From NCBI GenBank assembly GCA_902835305.1, contig CADFMD010000001.1:124001-188000 (forward strand): DNA of 64,000 nucleotides, given 5' to 3'. Under the pieces are notes generated by a model. That model was not told the origin of the DNA. It saw only the letters and a list, made by a program, of their open reading frames with translations, and ran no database searches. Below are positions 16,451-24,224 of this stretch, one piece after another. The translations under genes and the position numbers were made by a program. Each line of letters opens with the position of its first letter. The stretch's first letter is position 1. The DNA comes from Coriobacteriaceae bacterium. GTDB taxonomy: Bacteria; Actinomycetota; Coriobacteriia; Coriobacteriales; Coriobacteriaceae.

Positions 16451-16579
16451 AAGGCCATACGGGCTAACCCCTGAAAACATTCCGCAGACCAGAAACGCCC
16501 CCGTTCGTAGCTCCGGAGGAGCAGAACGGGGGCGTTTCATTGGTCGAGGACGTTTTCAGGGGTTAGCCCGTACGGCCTT
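16451..16579. repeat. Nested triple palindrome between ackA2 and pta
   Basis: Outer arms of 28 bases (16451-16478 and 16552-16579) match with one mismatch. Inside lies a perfect 15-bp stem (16492-16506 with 16524-16538), and inside that a third stem GCTCC/GGAGC. The internal loop carries ATTCCGCAGACC on the left and TTGGTCGAGGAC on the right, resembling the internal loops of the two elements at 20067 and 20271. It abuts the pta stop codon and may act as a bidirectional terminator, but is far longer than usual. Confidence 0.8.
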
Positions 16580-16595
16580 CGGACGAGTACGTACG

Positions 16596-17576
16596 CTACT
16601 CAGCCATCTGAGCCTGGACGGCGGTGATGGCCACGACACCCACGATGTCGTCGACAGAGCAGCCGCGCGAAAGGTCGTTAACCGGCTTGGCGATGCCCTG
16701 CAGGATGGGGCCGTAGGCGTCGGCGCCGGCGAAGCGTTGGACCAGCTTGTAGCCGATGTTACCGGCCTCGAGGTCGGGGAACACCAGCACGTTGGCCTTA
16801 CCGGCGACGGAGGAGCCGGGAGCCTTGAGCTGGGCGACGGTGGGGACGATGGCGGCATCGAGCTGCAGGTCGCCGTCGATGGCGAGCTCGGGAGCCTTCT
16901 CGTGGCAGAACTTCACGGCCTCCTGGACCTTCTTGGCGACCTCGCCGCCGGCGGAGCCCATGGTGGAGTAGGAGAGCATGGCCACGTGCGGCTCAACGTT
17001 GCCCATGAAGGTGGACCAGGAGTGAGCGGAGGCGATGGCGATCTCGGAGAGCTCATCGGAGGACGGGTTGATGTTGAGACCGCAGTCGGCGAAGATCAGC
17101 GTGCCGTCGGTGCCGAACTGCGGGGTGTCGGTGCACATAACGAAGAAGGCCGAGACCAGCTTGGTGCCCGGGGCGGTCTTGAGGATCTGCAGCGCGGGGC
17201 GCAGCGTGTCGGCGGTGGAGTGGCAGGCGCCGGAGACCAGGCCGTCGGCGTCGCCCATCTTGACCATCATGGTGCCAAAGTAGGTAGCATCCATCACCTG
17301 GGCGCGAGCCTGTTCGATGGTGACGCCTTTCTTGGCGCGGAGCTCGGCAAACTTCTGCGCGTACTCCTCGTGCTTCTCGGCATTACGCGGGTCGATGACG
17401 GTAGCGCCGGGAACGTTGATCTCGTCGGGGTTGCCCAGGATGACGATCTTTGCCAGGCCCTCCTCGATGATCTTGGTGGCTGCGACGATGGTGCGCGGAT
17501 CCTCGCCCTCGGGCAGGACGATCGTCTTAAGGTCGGCCTTGGCGGCAGACTTCATACGGTTTAGGAAATCGCTCAT
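16596..17576 (-). CDS. pta: Phosphate acetyltransferase
   Basis: A 326-residue short-form Pta that converts acetyl-CoA and phosphate to acetyl phosphate. Family hallmarks seen are GMSDFLNRMK at the start, VLPEGEDPRT, GDADGLVSGACHST and LNINPSSDELSEIA, ending GCSVDDIVGVVAITAVQ. Together with the acetate kinases it forms the fermentative acetyl-CoA to acetate route. The gene is convergent with ackA2 rather than co-operonic. An AAGGAG site lies before the ATG. Confidence 0.95.
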   Translation of the reverse strand: MSDFLNRMKSAAKADLKTIVLPEGEDPRTIVAATKIIEEGLAKIVILGNPDEINVPGATVIDPRNAEKHEEYAQKFAELRAKKGVTIEQARAQVMDATYFGTMMVKMGDADGLVSGACHSTADTLRPALQILKTAPGTKLVSAFFVMCTDTPQFGTDGTLIFADCGLNINPSSDELSEIAIASAHSWSTFMGNVEPHVAMLSYSTMGSAGGEVAKKVQEAVKFCHEKAPELAIDGDLQLDAAIVPTVAQLKAPGSSVAGKANVLVFPDLEAGNIGYKLVQRFAGADAYGPILQGIAKPVNDLSRGCSVDDIVGVVAITAVQAQMAE

Positions 17577-17628
17577 GTTACTCCTTACAAGCGTTTCGCT
17601 AAGCTCCAGGCGCCCGGCTGTTCACGAA

Positions 17629-17651
17629 TAAACCCGCTGCTAGCGGGTTTA
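17629..17651 (-). terminator. Hairpin in the pta leader
   Basis: A perfect 9-bp stem AAACCCGCT/AGCGGGTTT with a three-base loop lies 53 bases before the pta start. On the minus strand it is followed by TTTATT, so it may be a leader attenuator; it could equally just separate the divergent promoters. Confidence 0.4.
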
Positions 17652-17723
17652 CCTTTCAATTATGTACGCCGCGGTGCTTGAGCTTTCCTTGTGTGGCAAG
17701 CTCATTATAGGACGCATTAGCGC

Positions 17724-17729
17724 TATAAT
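17724..17729 (+). promoter_or_regulatory. Putative -10 element of the glf operon
   Basis: A perfect TATAAT 79 bases before glf; no good -35 at 17 bases. Downstream at 17746-17764 is the inverted repeat TCTCGAA-GAATG-TTCGAGA, a possible operator at the transcript start. Confidence 0.45.
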
Positions 17730-17807
17730 CGCTCTGATAAATATGTCTCGAAGAATGTTCGAGAAAAGCCCAGCTAACGAGCCCGTGGCTTTTGACAAGG
17801 AGTATCG

Positions 17808-19010
17808 ATGCAGATTACCTCAGGCCTGCCTGAAGGCTTTAACGCCGGCGCGTACGACATGATTGTCGTCGGTGCTGGATATGCCGGTGCCGTTTGTGCC
17901 CGCCGTCTCGCCGAGACCATCGGCTATCGTGTTGCCGTTCTGGAGCGCCGTAGCCACATTGCGGGCAACGCCTACGACTGCGCTGATGAGGCCGGGATCC
18001 TGGTCCACGAGTATGGTCCGCACATCTACCATACCTTTAACGAGCGCGTCCACAATTTCCTGTCGCGCTTTACCAAGTGGACGGACTACCAGCACAAGGT
18101 GCTCGCCAACATCAATGGCACCCTTATGCCCGTGCCCTTTAACCATGCGAGCCTTAAGCTCGCCTTTGGTGATGAGCGCGGCGAGGAGCTGTATCAGAAG
18201 CTCGTGGAGACCTTTGGCAAGGACGTCAAGGTGCCCATCATGGAGCTGCGCAAGAAGAACGACCCGGATCTTGCCGAGGTCGCCGATTACGTCTACGAGA
18301 ACGTCTTTTTGCATTACACCATGAAGCAGTGGGGTCAGACGCCCGACCAGATCGATCCTTCAATCACCGGCCGTGTTCCCGTCTTTGTGGGCGACGATGA
18401 TCGCTACTTCCCGCAGGCTCCCTTCCAGGGCATGCCGCAGGACGGCTATACCGCGTTGTTCGAGCACATGCTCGACCACGATCTGATTGATGTGTTCTGC
18501 GATGTGGACGCCCGCGACCTCTTCGAGATCGACGAGACCACCGTCAAGATCGACGGCAAGGTCTATGGCGGCGAGATCGTCTACACCGGTCCGCTCGACG
18601 AGCTGTTCAACCTCGACCTGGGCGCTCTGCCGTACCGTACGCTCGACATGAAGTTCGAGACGCTCGATATGGACCAGTTCCAGCCCGTGGGCACCGTCAA
18701 TTACACCACGAGCGAGGATTACACGCGTATCACCGAGTTCAAGAACATGACTGGTCAGGTCCTGCCCGGCAAGACCACCATCATGAAGGAGTATTCCAAG
18801 GCCTATACGCCCGGTTCGGGAGAAACGCCCTATTACGCCATTCTGGAGCCCGAGAACCGCGAGCTCTATGAGCGCTATCTTGAGCGCGTCCAGAACCTGA
18901 CGAACTTCCACCCGGTGGGTCGCCTGGCCGAGTATCGTTACTACGATATGGATGCCGTGACCAACTCCGCCCTCGATCTTTCGGATGAGATTATCGCCTG
19001 CCATGCATAA
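17808..19010 (+). CDS. glf: UDP-galactopyranose mutase
   Basis: A 400-residue flavoenzyme that isomerises UDP-galactopyranose to UDP-galactofuranose for surface glycans. The FAD-binding motif GAGYAGA is at about 22-28, followed by ERRSHIAGNAYD and GPHIYHTFN, and later a C-terminal PVGRLAEYRYYDMD. Length is typical. It overlaps the downstream glycosyltransferase by 8 bases, indicating coupled translation. AAGGAG is placed before the ATG. Confidence 0.96.
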   Translation: MQITSGLPEGFNAGAYDMIVVGAGYAGAVCARRLAETIGYRVAVLERRSHIAGNAYDCADEAGILVHEYGPHIYHTFNERVHNFLSRFTKWTDYQHKVLANINGTLMPVPFNHASLKLAFGDERGEELYQKLVETFGKDVKVPIMELRKKNDPDLAEVADYVYENVFLHYTMKQWGQTPDQIDPSITGRVPVFVGDDDRYFPQAPFQGMPQDGYTALFEHMLDHDLIDVFCDVDARDLFEIDETTVKIDGKVYGGEIVYTGPLDELFNLDLGALPYRTLDMKFETLDMDQFQPVGTVNYTTSEDYTRITEFKNMTGQVLPGKTTIMKEYSKAYTPGSGETPYYAILEPENRELYERYLERVQNLTNFHPVGRLAEYRYYDMDAVTNSALDLSDEIIACHA

Positions 19011-20034
19011 AGTCATAACATTCGGTATTCCCTCGTATAACGCCGCCAAGGACATGGACCATTGCATCACCTCCATCTTGGAGGGGAGCAATTACGCCAC
19101 TGATATCGAGATTATCGTGGTGGACGACGGCTCCAAGGACGAGACGGCCGCCAAGGCCGACGAGTGGGAGGCACGTTATCCTGGAATCATTCGCGCGGTG
19201 CACCAGGAGAACGGCGGCCACGGTATTGCCGTCCTTTCGGGTCTGCGCGAGGCGCAGGGCACCTACTACAAGGTTGTCGACTCGGACGACTGGCTCGACG
19301 GAGCGGCGCTTTCGACCATGCTGTCGATTCTGCGTGGCTTTGAGGAGCGCGACCAGCGCGTCGACCTGTTTATCTCGAACTACGTGTACGAGAAGGTTTA
19401 CGAGGGCACGCACACCGCGATTGGCTACAAGTTTGCCCTGCCGCGCAAAAAGATTTTCTCTTGGGACCAGATCGGACACTTCCGTCCCGATCAGAACCTG
19501 CTCATGCACAGCTTGTGCTATCGCACCGATGTGCTGCGCGAGTCGAATCTGCCTATGCCGGCACACACGTTCTACGTGGATAATATCTACGCATACGTGC
19601 CGCTGCCGCGCTGCAAGACCATGTACTACGCCGACATCGACCTCTATCGCTACTTTATCGGTCGCGAGGGCCAGAGCGTCAATGAGGCCACGATGGTCAA
19701 GCGTCTGGGTCAGCAGTTCCGCGTAACGCGCATCATGATGGAATCGTTCCACCTGTACCAGGATGTTGAGTCCTCGCGTCTGCGTTCGTACATGATGGGC
19801 TATTTCACCATGATGATGGCAATCTGCTCGGTGCTTACTAAGCTTTCCGACGAGGATTGTGCCGACGAGCGCCTGAAGACGTTGTGGAGTGATCTGAAAG
19901 CCTATGACGAGCGTATGTATCGTCGTGCACGCTACGGCGTGGTCGGATTCTTTACCAACCTGCGTGGACGGGCCGGAGACAAAACCACACTCGGCCTATA
20001 CCATCTTGCCTCAAAGATCTTCAAATTCAACTAG
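19003..20034 (+). CDS. Family 2 glycosyltransferase
   Basis: A 343-residue GT-A fold protein. It starts VITFGIPSYNAAKDM, has VDDGSKDET near 42-50, and DSDDWLDG (the DXD-like motif) near 91-98. The C-terminal part is unremarkable and lacks clear membrane segments. I use the ATG at 19003 inside the end of glf; an ATG at 18985 adds only six residues. The tight link with glf suggests it transfers galactofuranose or builds the same glycan (inference). Confidence 0.88.
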   Translation: MHKVITFGIPSYNAAKDMDHCITSILEGSNYATDIEIIVVDDGSKDETAAKADEWEARYPGIIRAVHQENGGHGIAVLSGLREAQGTYYKVVDSDDWLDGAALSTMLSILRGFEERDQRVDLFISNYVYEKVYEGTHTAIGYKFALPRKKIFSWDQIGHFRPDQNLLMHSLCYRTDVLRESNLPMPAHTFYVDNIYAYVPLPRCKTMYYADIDLYRYFIGREGQSVNEATMVKRLGQQFRVTRIMMESFHLYQDVESSRLRSYMMGYFTMMMAICSVLTKLSDEDCADERLKTLWSDLKAYDERMYRRARYGVVGFFTNLRGRAGDKTTLGLYHLASKIFKFN

Positions 20035-20066
20035 TTGCTGAACAATCGCTGCTGATAGGTTGACTG

Positions 20067-20176
20067 GGCCCCTTGGCCTTTAGTTTGCTACTGCGAACAG
20101 TCCTGCTCGCACGGAAAGCACATTAAGTGCTTTCCGGCTCGTGCGGAACTTGTATCAAACTAAAGGCCAAGGGGCC
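20067..20176. repeat. Nested palindromic element, copy A
   Basis: Perfect 20-base outer arms (20067-20086 and 20157-20176) enclose a core of about 70 bases that contains an inner stem GAAAGCAC/GTGCTTTC with loop TTAAT on the minus strand. The core is homologous to copy B at 20271 in the opposite orientation. The outer arm starts with the GGCC-rich end and reads GGCCTTTAG, so it may also serve as the glycosyltransferase terminator. Confidence 0.85.
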
Positions 20177-20270
20177 TTTGCTATAAGAATCGATTGTCAG
20201 GCTGCCAGAATTTGAAGATCTTAGACGCGCGGTACACAGGGGCCTGGGCTGAAAGGGATTTAGTTGAGTA
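20177..20270. other. Spacer between palindromic elements
   Basis: The glycosyltransferase-peptidase gap (about 370 bases) consists almost wholly of the two palindromes plus this 94-base spacer, in which I see no gene. A segment (CAGAATTTGAAGATCTTAGA) resembles, as reverse complement, part of the 3' end of the glycosyltransferase gene (AAGATCTTCAAATTC), perhaps a remnant. Confidence 0.4.
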
Positions 20271-20395
20271 GGTTGCCCGGTGGGTCTTGGTTATGTTTGT
20301 CGCGAGTTCCGCACGAGCCGAAGAGCACTTAATGTGCTCTTCGTGCGAGCCAGGACTGTAGAGCAGCAAACATAACCAAGACCCACCGGGCAACC
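20271..20395. repeat. Nested palindromic element, copy B
   Basis: Perfect 29-base outer arms (20271-20299 and 20367-20395) enclose a core with AGTTCCGCACGAGCCG, an inner stem AAGAGCAC-TTAAT-GTGCTCTT and CGTGCGAGCCAGGACTGT. Relative to copy A the inner stem differs by paired changes on both sides, while the flanking loop sequence is preserved. The outer arms are unrelated in sequence to those of copy A. Confidence 0.85.
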
Positions 20396-20407
20396 GGACG
20401 AGCTAGT

Positions 20408-21409
20408 TTACTTCGCTGCGCCGGGGATGCCGTGGGAGGTTTTGGCGGTTTTGGCTCCGTTTACGATGGCGGTTTCTAGGGCCCTCACGGCGAGCATGCC
20501 CAGCAGGTCCAGGGGAACGGCGGCGCTTGCCTGGGCGCCCAACTTGCCGCTGGCGAGGGTGTAGATGGTGTCGCCGTCGTTGGTGGTGTGCGTGGGGCGG
20601 ATGGCGTGCGCATAGGCGTCTGCGGCCATTTGGGACACCTTGGTGGCCTGGGCCTTAGTGAGCTCCACATTGGTGACAATGCAGCTGATGGTGGTGTTGG
20701 TGCGGTCGAGCGGCATCTGCATAGATCCGGCGGCGGCAAAGGCGGCAAGCTCCATGTCGACGATCTGGTCGCTATCGGCTGCGGCGCGCATGCCGGCGAC
20801 CCATTCGCCAGTGGTCGGGTCGACGACGTTGCCGCAGGCGTTGACCGAGACCACAGCGCCCACCTTGACGGGGCCGAGTGCCACGGCGGCAGCTCCAAGG
20901 CCGGCCTTCATGCAGGTGGCAGGTCCCATGAGCTTGCCTACAGTGGCGCCAGTGCCGGCGCCCACGTTGCCCTGCTCGAGCGAGGCAGGGGTGTGGTCGA
21001 GCGCCTCGCGCACGGCGGCGATACCGGCCTCAATGTCGGGGCGCACGGTGGGGTCGCCAAAGGCGAGGTCGAAGATGCAGCTGGAGCACACGATAGGCAC
21101 CTGCGTGGGACCGACGGGCAAGCCGATGCCACGGCTCTCAAGCTCGCGGGCGACGCCGCTTGCGGCTTCGAGGCCAAAGGCCGATCCGCCCGAAAGGCAG
21201 ACGGCGTGGACCTTATCGACGGTGTTTTCGGGGCGCAGCAGGTCGGTCTCGCGCGAAGCGGGAGCGCCACCGCGTACGTCAACGCCACCGGTGGCACCCT
21301 CGGGCGCCACGATTACGGTGCAGCCGGTGCCAGCCTTCTCGTCCGTATAGTTGCCAAAGCAAAAGCCATCGACGTTGCAAACATCGATGGCTTCGAGCAG
21401 TGTGTCCAT
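20408..21409 (-). CDS. P1 family peptidase (DmpA/BapA type)
   Basis: A 333-residue N-terminal nucleophile hydrolase. Visible motifs are CLSGGSAFGLEAA, GNVGAGTGATVGKLMG and the autocleavage/nucleophile region RTNTTISCIVTNVELTKAQ, where the chain is expected to split before the Thr of NTTI or its neighbour. Relatives are L-aminopeptidases, D-esterases and beta-peptidyl aminopeptidases. I use the ATG at 21409 with AGGAG upstream. Substrate unknown. Confidence 0.88.
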   Translation of the reverse strand: MDTLLEAIDVCNVDGFCFGNYTDEKAGTGCTVIVAPEGATGGVDVRGGAPASRETDLLRPENTVDKVHAVCLSGGSAFGLEAASGVARELESRGIGLPVGPTQVPIVCSSCIFDLAFGDPTVRPDIEAGIAAVREALDHTPASLEQGNVGAGTGATVGKLMGPATCMKAGLGAAAVALGPVKVGAVVSVNACGNVVDPTTGEWVAGMRAAADSDQIVDMELAAFAAAGSMQMPLDRTNTTISCIVTNVELTKAQATKVSQMAADAYAHAIRPTHTTNDGDTIYTLASGKLGAQASAAVPLDLLGMLAVRALETAIVNGAKTAKTSHGIPGAAK

Positions 21410-21509
21410 ATTTTCTCCTATCGGTTTTCCGCCGGGCCTTATGCCCGGTCGGGATCCGTACGGTACGGCAAAATTGTAGGCGCTGAGGGATACCCAGCGC
21501 CAGATGCAA

Positions 21510-22091
21510 TTACGAGAGTTTTTGAATCGCGCGTGCGACGCGGGCGATGGGCAAGCCCACCACGTTGTAGAAGTCACCCGAAATGTCGTGCACGAGCATG
21601 CGGCCGCCTGTGCCCTGGATGCCGTAGGCTCCGGCCTTGTCCATGGGTTCGCCGGAGGCAACATAGCGCTCGATCTGCTCCTCGGTAAGCTCATAGAACG
21701 TCACGTCGGTCACATCGACAAACGACAGGCTCTCGGCGGCATGCGGAGCTGTAGCGTCGCCGGCTTTAACGATGCAGACGCCGGTCGCCACCTGGTGCGT
21801 GCGGCCCGAAAGCTCGCGGAGCATGGTGCGCGCCTCGTCCTCGTTTGCCGGCTTACCCAATATTTGACCGTCAAAGGTGACAATAGTATCGGCCGCGACG
21901 GTCAGTTCGTTGGGCTCGGCATGCTCGGCCGCGACGGCAGCGGCTTTGGCACGCGCCAAGCGCTCGACGAGCGTAAGCGGAGCTTCGCCATCAAAAGGCG
22001 TTTCATCGATGTCTGCGGGAATTACGCGAATGTTATAGCCCGCCTCGCGCATCAGCTCTATGCGGCGCGGCGATTGCGAAGCCAAAATCAT
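21510..22091 (-). CDS. maf: Maf family nucleotide pyrophosphatase
   Basis: A 193-residue Maf protein. It begins MILASQSPRRIELMREAGY, has ADTIVTFDGQILGKP and ends with the GAYGIQGTGG and YNVVGLPI segments. Maf enzymes hydrolyse dTTP, UTP and some modified NTPs, and are linked to septum arrest. Its start overlaps the stop of the upstream DJ-1 gene by four bases. Confidence 0.93.
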   Translation of the reverse strand: MILASQSPRRIELMREAGYNIRVIPADIDETPFDGEAPLTLVERLARAKAAAVAAEHAEPNELTVAADTIVTFDGQILGKPANEDEARTMLRELSGRTHQVATGVCIVKAGDATAPHAAESLSFVDVTDVTFYELTEEQIERYVASGEPMDKAGAYGIQGTGGRMLVHDISGDFYNVVGLPIARVARAIQKLS

Positions 22092-22630
22092 AGTTGGATG
22101 CCCTCGGCGACCTTCTCGACGGCCTTTTCGCCGGCGAGCGTGCGCAGCAGCTCCAAGGCAAAGGGGAGTGACTGTGCCATGCCGCTGGCAGTGATGATAT
22201 TGCCGTCTTGCGTGACCTTCTCGCCGGTATAGGTGCCCTCGGGGAAGCTCTTCTCAAAGCCGGGGAAGCACGTGGCGCGGCGTCCCTCGAGTAGACCAAG
22301 CTCGCCTAGGATAAACGGGGCGGCGCAGATGGCGGCAACGTGCTTGGTCGCGGCGAACTCGCAGACGACATCGCAGACGCGCTGGTCGGCGCGCAGGTTG
22401 GTGGCACCGGGCAGGCCGCCGGGCAGCACGACGCAGTCGTACTCGTCAAAGTCGATCTCGTCAAAGAGCGCATCGCAGGTCACGGGAATCTGCAGCGAGC
22501 TCACGACCTCGCGCGTGGGCATGATCGAGACGAGCGTGGCGCGCACGCCGCCGCGACGCATGACGTCGACCATGGTCAGGCATTCAATCGTTTCAAAGCC
22601 ATCGGCGGCGAGAACGGCAACGCTGGGCAT
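22088..22630 (-). CDS. DJ-1/PfpI family protein
   Basis: A 180-residue protein of the DJ-1/ThiJ/PfpI family. It starts MPSVAVLAADGFETIECLT (the conserved Glu is present) and has the nucleophile-elbow cysteine in AAICAAPFIL near residue 104. Relatives include glyoxalase/deglycase-like enzymes and stress proteins; the exact activity cannot be assigned. The ATG at 22630 has GAAAGGA upstream. Forms a two-gene operon with maf. Confidence 0.88.
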   Translation of the reverse strand: MPSVAVLAADGFETIECLTMVDVMRRGGVRATLVSIMPTREVVSSLQIPVTCDALFDEIDFDEYDCVVLPGGLPGATNLRADQRVCDVVCEFAATKHVAAICAAPFILGELGLLEGRRATCFPGFEKSFPEGTYTGEKVTQDGNIITASGMAQSLPFALELLRTLAGEKAVEKVAEGIQL

Positions 22631-22720
22631 GAGAGTTCCTTTCGTAAGGCGGCATACAATTAGCCGTCTTATACCCCGAAGACATGCGCTTGCCACGCTC
22701 GATTTCCCAATGTTTAAAAA

Positions 22721-22774
22721 GGGACGGGGCTTAAATAATCATTCGGTACAAATTGATTATGTAATCCCCGTCCC
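22721..22774. repeat. GGGACGGGG palindrome
   Basis: Arms GGGACGGGG and CCCCGTCCC enclose a second inverted repeat (AATCA...TGATT). Lies in the gap between the DJ-1 gene and the RNA methyltransferase gene. REP-like; its sequence class matches palindromes at 2833 and 39769. Confidence 0.6.
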
Positions 22775-22809
22775 AGAAAAATCATCGGGCGTGGTCTTGG
22801 GCAAACAGT

Positions 22810-24123
22810 CTAGTTGCGCTTGAGGTGGACGACGGTTTCGCAGTGGAAGGTTTGCGGGAACAGATCGACCGGTGTGATCTTGACGGGGGAGAAGGTGCCT
22901 TCCTCGACAAAGCGCTTAAGGTCGCGTGCCAGGGTGGCAGGGTCGCAGCTCACATAGGCGACATCGCGCGCACTCGTGCTGGCGATGAGGCCGATGGCCC
23001 CGGGCGCCAGGCCCGCGCGCGGCGGGTCGACCACCAGGACATCGGCATCCTGGTCGGGGAACTCGCGCACGGCATCGCCGCCGATGACGTCGACGTTGTC
23101 GAGCTTGTTGATCTCGAGGTTACGGCGCAGGTCGCGCACGGCCGGACCGTAGGCCTCGACGGCGGCAACAAAGTCGCAGCGGCGGGCGAGCGGCAGGGTA
23201 AAGGTGCCGGCGCCGCAGTACAGATCCACGGCAAGCTCGTCTTCCTGCGGATCGAGTGCGTCCATAACGAGCTCGATCAAAATCTCGGCACCCTTGGTGT
23301 TGACCTGGAAAAACGACGGGGCGGACAGGCGCATCTGGCCGTCAGCGATATTCTCGGTCCAGGAGCCCTCTCCAGCGAGCATCTCCACCTTGGAAACGCG
23401 GCGGGCCTTCTTCTCGCCCTTGCTCATGACGCGCACGACGCTCGTGGGGTGTGCGGCGTCTGCCAGCACGCGCGAGACCTGTGAGCGCGGGAAGGAGCCT
23501 GTGGGCGTCCAAAGCGCGACCTCGAGTGCCTTGGTGCGACGCGAAGCGCGAATGCCCACGCGTTCGAGCCCCAAGTCATGGCTGCCGCTTAGATAGTTGA
23601 GTGCGCCGACGACCGATTTGAGCGCCTTTGGGAAGCGCTTATCGAACAGCGGGCACGTATCGACGGTCACGATTTTGCTGGGGTCGACACCGTGCATGCC
23701 AAGGCGCACGCGACCGTTGACGACGGTCGGTTCGAGCTCGATTTTATTGCGGTAGCCCCAGTCGTCCTTGGTGTGGCAGATAGGCTGTACCAACTCATCA
23801 ACCTGCTCAGGAGCGAACTTGCCGATGCGCTCGAGCGTGGAGCGCAGGTTTTGCTCCTTGGCGGCGAGCTGTGCCGTGCGTGAGAGATTGCCCCACGAGC
23901 AGCCGCCGCAAATGCCCACGAAGGGGCAGGGAGGCTGAATGCGATCGGGGCTTGGCTCCAGAATCTCGGTGGTGCGGGCGCGCATGAACGACTTGCCGTC
24001 CTGTACGACCTCGGCCTCGACGGTGTCGCCTGCCACGGCGCCCTGCACAAAGACGGCCTTGCCGTTGTCGGCATGCGCCAGACCATCGGCGCCATACGTC
24101 ATCGATTCTATGGTGAGCTTCAT
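22810..24123 (-). CDS. RNA m5U methyltransferase, TrmA/RumA family
   Basis: A 437-residue SAM-dependent uracil-C5 methyltransferase, probably acting on 23S rRNA (RlmD/RlmCD type). N-terminal TRAM domain; then cysteines of a 4Fe-4S site in PPCPFVGICGGCSWG; SAM motif VDLYCGAGTFTLPLA; DPPRAGL; catalytic Cys in YVSCDPATLARDL. I start at the ATG at 24123 (AGGA upstream), since the 26 residues before have no family match. Which uridine is modified is not decidable here. Confidence 0.92.
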   Translation of the reverse strand: MKLTIESMTYGADGLAHADNGKAVFVQGAVAGDTVEAEVVQDGKSFMRARTTEILEPSPDRIQPPCPFVGICGGCSWGNLSRTAQLAAKEQNLRSTLERIGKFAPEQVDELVQPICHTKDDWGYRNKIELEPTVVNGRVRLGMHGVDPSKIVTVDTCPLFDKRFPKALKSVVGALNYLSGSHDLGLERVGIRASRRTKALEVALWTPTGSFPRSQVSRVLADAAHPTSVVRVMSKGEKKARRVSKVEMLAGEGSWTENIADGQMRLSAPSFFQVNTKGAEILIELVMDALDPQEDELAVDLYCGAGTFTLPLARRCDFVAAVEAYGPAVRDLRRNLEINKLDNVDVIGGDAVREFPDQDADVLVVDPPRAGLAPGAIGLIASTSARDVAYVSCDPATLARDLKRFVEEGTFSPVKITPVDLFPQTFHCETVVHLKRN

Positions 24124-24170
24124 ATTCCTGCCCGTCATTCGCGTTGTTGTCCGCAACCATGGTAGCAGGG

Positions 24171-24214
24171 AAAAGCGCCCCGTACCTGAGGCATTCCTCA
24201 AATACGGGGCGCTT
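24171..24214 (-). terminator. Terminator of ppk
   Basis: On the minus strand AAGCGCCCCGTATTTGAG pairs with CTCAGGTACGGGGCGCTT with G-U tolerance, followed by TTTTCC. Confidence 0.85.
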
Positions 24215-24224
24215 CTACAAACGT

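Noticed and set aside
17746..17764. LexA (SOS) box before glf
   Set aside because: The palindrome TCTCGAA...TTCGAGA resembles but is one base too short at the centre and lacks the CGAAC...GTTCG form.
16302..20407. Integron attC sites or a CRISPR array for the long palindromes
   Set aside because: No integron-type GTTRRRY ends, no regularly spaced direct repeats and no cas or integrase gene nearby.
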